From Planctomycetota bacterium (GTDB lineage: Bacteria; Planctomycetota; Planctomycetia; Pirellulales; Pirellulaceae), in the NCBI GenBank assembly GCA_026692865.1, contig JAPLNI010000049.1, forward strand, positions 1 through 33,522: a stretch of 33,522 nucleotides of DNA, read 5' to 3'. Shown here piece by piece: positions 22,327-29,864 of this stretch; within the stretch, counting starts at the first letter, position 1, and each line of letters begins with the position of its first letter. The notes below the pieces were generated by a model that was not told the origin of the DNA, ran no database searches, and saw nothing but the letters and a program-made list of their open reading frames with translations. A program made the position numbers and the translations under genes.

Positions 22327-22983
22327 CTACGTTTCGGTTTGAGTGTCCAGGATGCCAAGTCCGAAGTCTTTCGGGGGCTGTTCTCTTCCGGTGAGGGCGG
22401 GAGGATCTCCTGCCACAGATTGGCTTGCAACTTTCTCTTTGGGAGGCTCATCGCCGCCGTTACTCGATACGACGACACTCTCGCGAGTAGGCTTAGCGGC
22501 ATCAAAGTGAGGACGATTGACGACGCTTTCTTGCTTAGGCAGATCTTCAATGGGTTCGTCTTCCTCGAAGTAATCATCGTCGTATCGCGATTTGTAGCCT
22601 GGTACTTTTGCGCGTTGCAACTCCAGATCGTATTCAAGGATGACTTGCTGCTGAATGAGATCTCGGCAGGCTTGATTGATTGGGTGTGCAATGTCAGCGT
22701 AGAGTCGGTTGGAACCTGACTCTTGATCGCGAAGATCGCTACCGCCACGGAGACGCGATCCACATTGATTGCAGAAATTGCTTCTCAGGTGGTTTTTGTA
22801 GCCACAACGATTGCAGCGGCCCGTAAGTTTGCGGCTTGGCATCGCAACGAAAGGTCCGGACGTTCCCTCAATGATTTTCAAATCTCGAATAACGAAGCAA
22901 TGATCAAAAGTGACCGAGCAGAACGCTCGAAGCCGGTCTTCTGACTCTTCCATCAGCTTGATTCTAACTTCTGTGATATCCAT
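22327..22983 (-). CDS. spoVG: SpoVG-family protein with inserted zinc ribbon
   Basis: 218 residues from the ATG at 22983, which has GGAAGGAG 11 nt upstream. A longer frame from 23058 begins 14 nt after ispE and would add 25 residues. It is a SpoVG-like fold: [44 protein letters not shown], then [20 protein letters not shown]. SpoVG is a small RNA/DNA-binding regulator of division and gene expression in Firmicutes. Between SRK (50-52) and DIAHPIN (~94) this protein carries a four-cysteine zinc ribbon, CNRC (57-60) and CNQC (71-74). A ~100-residue acidic, Pro-rich tail follows. It is downstream of ispE, as in Bacillus and Listeria. Confidence 0.88.
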   Translation of the reverse strand: MDITEVRIKLMEESEDRLRAFCSVTFDHCFVIRDLKIIEGTSGPFVAMPSRKLTGRCNRCGYKNHLRSNFCNQCGSRLRGGSDLRDQESGSNRLYADIAHPINQACRDLIQQQVILEYDLELQRAKVPGYKSRYDDDYFEEDEPIEDLPKQESVVNRPHFDAAKPTRESVVVSSNGGDEPPKEKVASQSVAGDPPALTGREQPPKDFGLGILDTQTET

Positions 22984-22997
22984 TCGCTCGATTACTC
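22967..22997 (-). promoter_or_regulatory. Shine-Dalgarno supporting the inner spoVG start
   Basis: On the minus strand GGAAGGAG stands 11 nt before the ATG at 22983, the strongest ribosome site in the neighbourhood. That ATG is also where the SpoVG homology (M-D-I-T-E-V) begins, so it decides the start against the upstream ATG at 23058. Confidence 0.6.
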
Positions 22998-23072
22998 CTT
23001 CCGAGTGTGGTCGGTATCTCTTATACGCGTCCGCCACGCGAATGATTTTCTGACTCATAACCGATGCAATCG

Positions 23073-24149
23073 TTATGAATTATCTGAAACGGTTTTCTGC
23101 CTCGACCCTATCCGATGCACCTGCTCTGATATCGTAGCAGATCGCCAATCCTTCACGTGATATGTGCGATACAAGTTTTCGGCGGCGAACGAAGCCATTA
23201 AGTCCTTTGCCGTCTGTTCATCTCGCATTATCGCGAACATCGCTGACCCACTTCCGCTTAGTGTAACGCCTAGAACACCCGGAGACGAATCGATTGTTGT
23301 ACGAATTTTTCCCAGCCACGGGTTCAGCTGGAATGCCGGTCCGGAAAGTCGATTCCAAAGCGAATCCACCAGCAACCCTTTATCCCCAGCACTTAGCCCT
23401 TGAAGTATACCAGTCGCGGATCTCAGTGTTAACACTTCGCCAACGCGATCTTGTGGGGGAAGATCTTGTAAGATGGAGGGGGGCTGAGCGATTGTTGCAA
23501 GTCGATCGAATACGGCCTTTGTCGAGCAACCCATCTGTGGATGAACAACAACATAATCGAGAGCCAAATGCGAAGGAATCGCTTTCACGATTTCGCCACG
23601 ACCGGTACATCTGGCATAAGTTAGTCCAGCGTAGGCTGTATCCAGAAAAAAGTTAATGTCAGAACCAAGCCCTGCGGCTAGCTCACTTGCCAAAGCATGA
23701 TCGTATCTTCCCGTCCAAGTCAGCATTCCACCAACCAGAGTCGCTGCTGCATCGGCACTGCCTCCTCCAAGTCCCGCTTGGGCGGGGATTCCCTTTCGCA
23801 AAACGACATTCGTTCCGAGCATGGCTGCATCGGAGTCTCGAGACGCAAGCCGTTGCTGGAGAGCTACGAGGGCCTTGCATACAAGATTTCGAGAATCGGT
23901 TGGTATGTCCCAGGCAGTATCTTCGGGCGATAGTTTTTCGCAGCCGCCGATCGTAAACGGCTCAACCGCAAGTGAGATTTTTCCATCTCTTCTTGGTGAA
24001 AAGATTAACTGATCGGTAAGGCTGATACTTGACATAATCGAGTCAAGGTCGTGAAAGCCGTCTAAGCGTTTCCCGAGGATTTCGAGGAAAAGGTTCACTT
24101 TAGCCGGAACCGTAATGACCCAGTTGCCATCCCTAACTTCTATCAACAT
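23073..24149 (-). CDS. ispE: 4-diphosphocytidyl-2-C-methyl-D-erythritol kinase
   Basis: 358 residues, longer than the usual ~290 because of a central insert and a Ser/Lys-rich tail. This GHMP kinase phosphorylates CDP-methylerythritol in the non-mevalonate isoprenoid pathway (cytoplasm). [20 protein letters not shown] is the N-terminal substrate motif. [16 protein letters not shown] is the ATP phosphate loop, LGSDINFFL contains the catalytic Asp, and [13 protein letters not shown] is the third motif. All key motifs are intact. It is the first gene of an ispE-spoVG pair and divergent from the 24327 gene. Confidence 0.97.
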   Translation of the reverse strand: MLIEVRDGNWVITVPAKVNLFLEILGKRLDGFHDLDSIMSSISLTDQLIFSPRRDGKISLAVEPFTIGGCEKLSPEDTAWDIPTDSRNLVCKALVALQQRLASRDSDAAMLGTNVVLRKGIPAQAGLGGGSADAAATLVGGMLTWTGRYDHALASELAAGLGSDINFFLDTAYAGLTYARCTGRGEIVKAIPSHLALDYVVVHPQMGCSTKAVFDRLATIAQPPSILQDLPPQDRVGEVLTLRSATGILQGLSAGDKGLLVDSLWNRLSGPAFQLNPWLGKIRTTIDSSPGVLGVTLSGSGSAMFAIMRDEQTAKDLMASFAAENLYRTYHVKDWRSATISEQVHRIGSRQKTVSDNS

Positions 24150-24326
24150 TCGATAAATTTCTTTTTTCTGTACGAAATCGAGAGCTTGCTGTCACTAATG
24201 TATCAGTGAGATTGCTTGTAACGTGACCTGAGCTTTTTTAGGTTGTCTGTACGCATTTCGCATTGTAGCGAATCCAAGGTGGAACTTGCACTTACGCCCA
24301 GTCCTGTTGATTTCGAGAAGACATCG

Positions 24327-26636
24327 ATGCGTTTAACACTAAGAACTTTATTGGCTTATCTCGACAAAACCCTCTCGCCAAGTGAGCTTAACGTTCTCGA
24401 CGAGAAGATCAAGCAAGCCAAAGTCGCCAACGCTTTGGTTGAGAGGATAGGGACCGCTGTTACCGATACGAGCCTTCCACCGATGCGGATCGATGCTCAA
24501 GGGACGGCCGGTGATGCAAATACTGTCGCCGAGTATCTGGACAACACGCTAGACCCAAACATTGTTGTTGATTTCGAGCAAGCGGTCCTAAGTGACAACA
24601 CCCGGCTTGCTGAAGTGGCCGCGTGCCATCAGATCCTCTCCTCTCTGTTGGCAGATCCTGAATCGGTCTCCATGACAACCAAGCAAGCCTTAAAAGACGC
24701 GATTCGAGCGCGCATCGAATCAAAGACGAATACGAGTGGTGTTGATGAGATAGTTTCGACTACATTGTTGGCCGGCACCGACCGGGCCATTGAGTCGACG
24801 GGATTTGTATCGAAGTCGTTTCAGGAGAAAACCGTTCGCGGGATTGATCTAAGCGATGCTTCCGAGGGGCACGTTCCAGATTATTTGAAATCGAACCATC
24901 ATAGCGGCTGGGGGAGTTTGATAAGCACCGCATCACTTGTTGCCGCTGTTCTCGGGCTTGCTTGGGTTTCATTGGGGTCTTTTGAAAGTGTCCAAGAGTT
25001 ATTCGTTCCGCCGGAGAAGCTCGCCAAGTTGGATACCGAAAAAGCCGCTGAAATAAATATCGTCGAAGAAACTTCTAAGGTTGATGAGGTTGTAAAGAAT
25101 TCGGCCAACGAAGGTCTTCCAAGCAGTGTTCCTGCAAATCAAGAAGTAGCATCGATACCAGTGGCGAATGTTGATGGAGGCAGCACTGTGACTGCTGCTT
25201 CTGGTGAAACTCCTAGTCCTTCTATTGAAGCTCCATTAGATGTAACAGCGGATTTGGCTGGAGGTCGTGTCGCAGGCGTTGCAGAAGAGCCAATTACTGG
25301 CGAAGCATTGAATTCGGTTGCAATGGCTGATGGAACTCCTATCACTGAAAATTCCGTGACCGAAGTTCCAAAAGAGTCACGTTCTGAACCTGAGCTGATT
25401 TGGCGTCCAGAAACAAAAGCAGCATCCGAAGCAACGATGTTTTTGCTGAAAGCTGTTGAAGAAGGACAAGCGAGACTTGAGCTCGTTGCTGCGGGCGACA
25501 AACAGCTGATTGGGGATCGCTGGCTGACCGTGACGGGCAGTCGAACGGATTGTTGGATTGAGCCTGGCATTCGATGGAAGATCGCCGACTGTACAGATCT
25601 GAGCGTTGATAAAGTTTTTGTAAATGAAGCGGCGGTCGTTCAGCTTCGACTGGGTCGGGCTCTCGTCGCATCTACACCGAATTGTCAAATATTGAATTTA
25701 GAAACCATGGATGGAAAGATACGACAAATTCATTTCAACGATCCGAACGGAATCGTCGCCGTCGAAGTTCGACATCAAACGATTCCCGGAGCTTCCGTTG
25801 GTGAATACATCGACAGCGATAAGAATTTGATTGGTATGATGAATACGGTAGTTACTCTGATGGGCGTCGTAGGTGAAGCCACTGTTTCCGAAGACAGCAT
25901 CACAGTAGAGCGGCTGGGCGTAGGCGAAACGATCACATGGATCGGAATAGATCCACTGGTAAGAGGGGCTTTGAAGTCGATGCCGTGGTGGTTTAAGAAC
26001 TCAGCTCCATTGCATGCTGACATCGCAACGGCGAGTGACTTCCAGCAAGTTCTCGTTGACTGGAAGACCAGCAACGAGGAGATCTTGAAGATTGCTCCAA
26101 ATCAAAAAGCTCCCCAGAAAGGGCCTCAGAAATCGCAAGTTGCTTTGCTCAGTTTTCTTGAATCCGTATCGGCTAAGCGAACTTCTCCAGCCTACGTACC
26201 CGCGATACAACTTCTGTTACTTTGCGGCAATTACACTCATCTGTTTGGTACAGCTGGCGTTCTTGCGGATCCGTCTGTCAAGTCACACAGGGCCTCCCTA
26301 ATCGACACGTTTGAACAATCGCTAGGAGCCGATCCTGGTCGCGAATTGAGTCTGAAAGAACAGCTTGAAGCAATAGATCCAGCAAGAGCCAGTCGACTTT
26401 TGCAACTGGTATCAACTCCATCGGATGATCAACTGGAACGAGGCGTAGACCGAATTCTCGTCGATGCGATTTCAAGCCCTTATCTTGATGAGCGTGTTCT
26501 TGGCATTCATCAGTTGGTGCGAATCACCGGACGAGACTTAGGCTACCAAGCCGACAGGCCGACTCCGGACAGCGTTCAAGCTTGGAAAAAGCTTTTGAAT
26601 GCAAACAAAATCCGCTGGCCAAAGCCGAAGAGTTAG
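24327..26636 (+). CDS. Planctomycete membrane protein with LAYLD N-terminal domain
   Basis: About 769 residues from the ATG at 24327 (MRLTLRTLLAYLD), preferred over a TTG at 24243 because this N-terminus is a recurrent planctomycete start. Two short related segments, LLAYLDKTLSPSE and VAEYLDNTLDPN, begin the cytoplasmic part. One transmembrane helix lies at about 196-218 (GSLISTASLVAAVLGLAWVSL). A low-complexity Ser/Thr/Ala/Val/Pro linker of ~130 residues follows, and then an exported region with beta-rich segments (WLTVTGSRTDCWIEPGIRW) and an alpha-helical end. The layout resembles anti-sigma or FecR-like signalling proteins, but the role is unknown. It is a single gene, divergent from ispE. 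Confidence 0.8.
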   Translation: MRLTLRTLLAYLDKTLSPSELNVLDEKIKQAKVANALVERIGTAVTDTSLPPMRIDAQGTAGDANTVAEYLDNTLDPNIVVDFEQAVLSDNTRLAEVAACHQILSSLLADPESVSMTTKQALKDAIRARIESKTNTSGVDEIVSTTLLAGTDRAIESTGFVSKSFQEKTVRGIDLSDASEGHVPDYLKSNHHSGWGSLISTASLVAAVLGLAWVSLGSFESVQELFVPPEKLAKLDTEKAAEINIVEETSKVDEVVKNSANEGLPSSVPANQEVASIPVANVDGGSTVTAASGETPSPSIEAPLDVTADLAGGRVAGVAEEPITGEALNSVAMADGTPITENSVTEVPKESRSEPELIWRPETKAASEATMFLLKAVEEGQARLELVAAGDKQLIGDRWLTVTGSRTDCWIEPGIRWKIADCTDLSVDKVFVNEAAVVQLRLGRALVASTPNCQILNLETMDGKIRQIHFNDPNGIVAVEVRHQTIPGASVGEYIDSDKNLIGMMNTVVTLMGVVGEATVSEDSITVERLGVGETITWIGIDPLVRGALKSMPWWFKNSAPLHADIATASDFQQVLVDWKTSNEEILKIAPNQKAPQKGPQKSQVALLSFLESVSAKRTSPAYVPAIQLLLLCGNYTHLFGTAGVLADPSVKSHRASLIDTFEQSLGADPGRELSLKEQLEAIDPARASRLLQLVSTPSDDQLERGVDRILVDAISSPYLDERVLGIHQLVRITGRDLGYQADRPTPDSVQAWKKLLNANKIRWPKPKS

Positions 26637-26693
26637 TCGAGAAAGTACTAATCCATAAACTTAAGTCTGCCCCGATTGCTTGGCTTAGTTGCA

Positions 26694-27098
26694 CTATTTG
26701 GACTTCTCAGAGATGCGCACGGAATTTGAATGAGTCATGCTTTCTTCGTTTAATAGCGTGCTCCAGTTCGAATTGGGAGAGGGCTTTGGTAACGATTCAT
26801 CGATTGAACGTTGCGTGTGAAGGTATGCTAAAGCCAAGAAATGAGCCGTGACGGGTGCAGTCATAAACAAGAAGAATGTGATTAAAGTTTCATGCACCGA
26901 AATCGTTCCTGCAGCAGCCCACAATTGAAGCATCGACGCGACCAAGCATCCACCAACACCGAGCGTTGTCGATTTCGACGGCGCATGGAGCCGTGACATG
27001 AAAGATGGCAGTTTCAGTAAGCCGAATGACCCAACAAATATAAAAAAAGCCCCGACAACAATGTGCAGCGCGATAAGTGCTTCAAAAAACGAATTCAT
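26694..27098 (-). CDS. mnhG: Na+/H+ antiporter subunit G
   Basis: 134 residues with three transmembrane helices. GAFFIFVGSFGLLKLPSFMSRLHAPSKSTTLGVGG is the family signature (G-x-x-G-L-x-R-x-P-D-x-x-x-R-x-H-A-x-x-K, with Ser-Phe for the usual Pro-Asp). It has an extra ~35 hydrophilic residues at the C-terminus. Last gene of the Mrp/Mnh operon, 61 nt after mnhF. Confidence 0.93.
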   Translation of the reverse strand: MNSFFEALIALHIVVGAFFIFVGSFGLLKLPSFMSRLHAPSKSTTLGVGGCLVASMLQLWAAAGTISVHETLITFFLFMTAPVTAHFLALAYLHTQRSIDESLPKPSPNSNWSTLLNEESMTHSNSVRISEKSK

Positions 27099-27159
27099 AA
27101 TCTTTTTGTATGTTCTTCAGCGAGAACCCAATGCAAGAAACAAATGATCGTATAAAAAT

Positions 27160-27429
27160 CTACTCAATGATGTCGCCCCGAAGTAAAAAACGGCAATAGG
27201 CTATTGTCGAGATGAAACTGAACATTGCCAGCAGCAACGCTGATTCGAAGTAAAGCGTTGTATTTCTTTGAACACCGTAAAGGATGATTAGAGCGATCAT
27301 ATTCACAACCATCGTGTCCCCGGCGAGCACGCGGTCAAGCACTGTTGGACCCATCGCGAGACGCCAAAGATTCATTAATAGCGCGATGGAAATCGCTGCG
27401 AAGCCAAATAGTACGGCGTAGCCAATCAT
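27160..27429 (-). CDS. mnhF: Na+/H+ antiporter subunit F
   Basis: 89 residues, the typical size, with three transmembrane helices. RLAMGPTVLDRVLAGDTMVVN is the MnhF signature (R-x-x-x-G-P-x-x-x-D-R-x-x-A). The start ATG overlaps the mnhE stop by 4 nt, indicating translational coupling. Confidence 0.96.
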   Translation of the reverse strand: MIGYAVLFGFAAISIALLMNLWRLAMGPTVLDRVLAGDTMVVNMIALIILYGVQRNTTLYFESALLLAMFSFISTIAYCRFLLRGDIIE

Positions 27430-27956
27430 ATGAGTATCCTCTTTAATCTTTTTTCATATCGATTCTTCACCGAATCAATTAATGAATCAGCATCTTCAAG
27501 ATCGAGGCAATGAACAAGAAGAAAACGATTGTCATCAGAAAAATCACTGCTAATTGTTCCTGGTGTTAAGGAAACAATTGCGGCCAAGGCCGTTAAAGCC
27601 TCGGAGGAAACGATCTCTAAGGGGACGCTTACCCATCGGCTGCGAATCTGCGAAGGATCTTTGAATAGAACTAACCAAGCTACCTGTACGTTGGCCACAC
27701 CAATGTCCCACATGACAATCACAACCAGCTCAAAAACGGTGAATGGATTTCTAAGTGTCTGTCGCTGAGGCCAAAAGCTGCTTGTGTAGATTGGCAACGT
27801 GATTCCAAGCAGGAGTGCGACAAGCAAGTTGCCATTGGACACGCTATTCTGCAACGCAAGCCACAAGAGTACCAACGAGACAGTTGTCCAAGGATGTGGA
27901 AGCCATCTCTGCAGGAACGACTTTCTTTCTGGCGATGTGGATACGGTTTCTTCCAT
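27426..27956 (-). CDS. mnhE: Na+/H+ antiporter subunit E
   Basis: 176 residues. The N-terminal helices (TTVSLVLLWLALQNS, LLVALLLGITLPIY) are followed by VIVMWDIGVANVQVAWLVLF, then LTPGTISSDFSDDNRFLLVHCLDLED, the P-G-T motif and conserved H-x-L-D of MnhE. It begins 3 nt after the mnhD stop and overlaps mnhF. Confidence 0.95.
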   Translation of the reverse strand: MEETVSTSPERKSFLQRWLPHPWTTVSLVLLWLALQNSVSNGNLLVALLLGITLPIYTSSFWPQRQTLRNPFTVFELVVIVMWDIGVANVQVAWLVLFKDPSQIRSRWVSVPLEIVSSEALTALAAIVSLTPGTISSDFSDDNRFLLVHCLDLEDADSLIDSVKNRYEKRLKRILI

Positions 27957-27959
27957 AGA

Positions 27960-29495
27960 TTATTTATCCTTGCCAAGTACCGAGTCCACGTACTTTTGTG
28001 AATCATAGAGCTGCTCAGCTGTCTCCTTCATAAATACACTGACGGGACTAGCGAAAACAGATAGCATCGCAATGAGAGCGAAAAAGCATCCAATAGCGAC
28101 CGATTGCAGCACAATACTCGACGCAACTGGCGATGGAATGGAATTGACTTGAGGTGATGGATTATTGGAATCGAATAATGCAACGTCGAGCTGCGTCGTA
28201 TTACATTTCCAAAAAAGCAGGCTACCACTTCTTGCCATCCCTACTAACCCAACAAAACTGGTAACGAAGAGAATTAACCAAATCCAATGCCAATTCGGAA
28301 AGCCCTGAGTGCTCTTTAGTACGAGGATTTTGCCGATAAAGCCTGACAAAGGAGGAACGCCGGATAGGGCGACAGCAAAAGCGAAAAACATGCACGCGAT
28401 GATGCCTTGGTATGGAAACTTGGGGCTCTCGACAAGAGCATCTCCAAAGCCCGGTCTTTTGACAATGACTAAATCAACGATCAAAAAGATACCAGCGACA
28501 CATAGAGTTGAATGGATCAAGTAATATAAACCAGCACTAAGAGCCATCGAATTGGAGCCGGATATCGCCACAAAAAGTGTCCCCATCGATGCCAGAGTAG
28601 CGAAGCTCGCCTGCTGTCCAAGGCTCCGAGAAGCCAAGACACCGATACTTCCAATCATCAATGTTGCCAGGGCTGCGGGCAATACCCATTCCAGTCCAAC
28701 GGAACTCAACGTAAAAAGTCGGACTATCGAATAGACACCGACTTTGGTCATGATTGAGAACAATGCTGCGGCAGGTCCTGGAGCATTCGCGTAAGTTCCC
28801 GGCAGCCAAAGATGCAACGGGAACAAAGCGGACTTCAATGCGAAAACAATGAAGAGTAGTGCGCCACCGACGCTCAAGATAGCTTGGGTTGCAGCCGGCG
28901 TCTCATGAATCTTACGCGACAGATCCGCCATATTCAGTGTCCCCGTAGCGCTATAGATCAGTGCTATCGCGATAAGGAAAAGACTAGAACCTGTCAGATT
29001 CATAACGACATATTGAATGCCGGCGCGAATTCGCGTCGCGCCTCCACCACCATGCACCATCAATCCATAGGATGCGATCAAAAGCACTTCAAAGAACACG
29101 AAGAGATTAAATAAGTCCCCAGTTAAAAAAGCTCCGTTGAGCCCCATCAATTGGAATTGGAACAGAGGGTGAAAATGTCTTCCCCGATTATCCCAACCAG
29201 TGATGGAATACAAAAGAACGAACAAACCAATCACGGCGGTTAGTAGCAACATGGTTGCAGAAAGCCGATCGAGAACCAGAACAATGCCGAATGGTGGGCT
29301 CCAGTTACCGATGGCATAAGTCCGGATAACACCGTCGCTTGCCAAACCAAATTGGTAACCACCCACCATTAAAAGAGCGACTGAGCAACCGATAGAAAAT
29401 ATACGAGCGAGTACGATGTCGTTGCGAATGGCAAGTACTATTAACGGAGCTACTACCGCTGGAAGCAGGATTGGAAAAATCATCCAGTGGTTCAT
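27960..29495 (-). CDS. mnhD: Na+/H+ antiporter subunit D
   Basis: 511 residues with about 14 transmembrane helices, homologous to respiratory complex I NuoN/NuoM subunits. The proton-channel signatures GDLFNLFVFFEVLLIASYGL and KSALFPLHLWLPGTYANAPG are intact, with the conserved E and K of the antiporter half-channel. Start overlaps mnhC by ATGA. Confidence 0.97.
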   Translation of the reverse strand: MNHWMIFPILLPAVVAPLIVLAIRNDIVLARIFSIGCSVALLMVGGYQFGLASDGVIRTYAIGNWSPPFGIVLVLDRLSATMLLLTAVIGLFVLLYSITGWDNRGRHFHPLFQFQLMGLNGAFLTGDLFNLFVFFEVLLIASYGLMVHGGGGATRIRAGIQYVVMNLTGSSLFLIAIALIYSATGTLNMADLSRKIHETPAATQAILSVGGALLFIVFALKSALFPLHLWLPGTYANAPGPAAALFSIMTKVGVYSIVRLFTLSSVGLEWVLPAALATLMIGSIGVLASRSLGQQASFATLASMGTLFVAISGSNSMALSAGLYYLIHSTLCVAGIFLIVDLVIVKRPGFGDALVESPKFPYQGIIACMFFAFAVALSGVPPLSGFIGKILVLKSTQGFPNWHWIWLILFVTSFVGLVGMARSGSLLFWKCNTTQLDVALFDSNNPSPQVNSIPSPVASSIVLQSVAIGCFFALIAMLSVFASPVSVFMKETAEQLYDSQKYVDSVLGKDK

Positions 29496-29845
29496 CGGCG
29501 ATCCTTGGAAACTGTTTCTTCCGGTCCAAAGAGGTCGACAAGATCGCTACCGCTTTCGAAATAGCTTCTGACGGACATCACCAATATCAGGGCAGTCATC
29601 GCAAATGAAATCACGATAGCCGTTAGCACGAGTGCTTGTGGGAGCGGATCTGCGTAAGTGCCGGTTGGATTCACGATAATGTCAGGTTGATTCACCGTTA
29701 AGCGACCCGAAGCAAAGATAAAGAGATTCACTGCATAGGTTACCATCGTTAATCCCAAAACAATGGAGAACGTTTGTGCTCTTAGCAGGAGGTAGATACC
29801 AGCGGCAGTCATCGCAGCCACGGCTGTCGCAACTAATAACTCCAT
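29492..29845 (-). CDS. mnhC: Na+/H+ antiporter subunit C
   Basis: 117 residues with three transmembrane helices, homologous to NuoK. YLLLRAQTFSIVLGLTMVTYAVNLFIF and DPLPQALVLTAIVISFAMTA match the MnhC pattern (D-P-L-P-Q-A-L-V-L-T-A-I-V-I). It starts 19 nt after the mnhA stop and overlaps mnhD by 4 nt. Confidence 0.96.
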   Translation of the reverse strand: MELLVATAVAAMTAAGIYLLLRAQTFSIVLGLTMVTYAVNLFIFASGRLTVNQPDIIVNPTGTYADPLPQALVLTAIVISFAMTALILVMSVRSYFESGSDLVDLFGPEETVSKDRR

Positions 29846-29864
29846 ACTTGCTCCTTCAGCGTGT

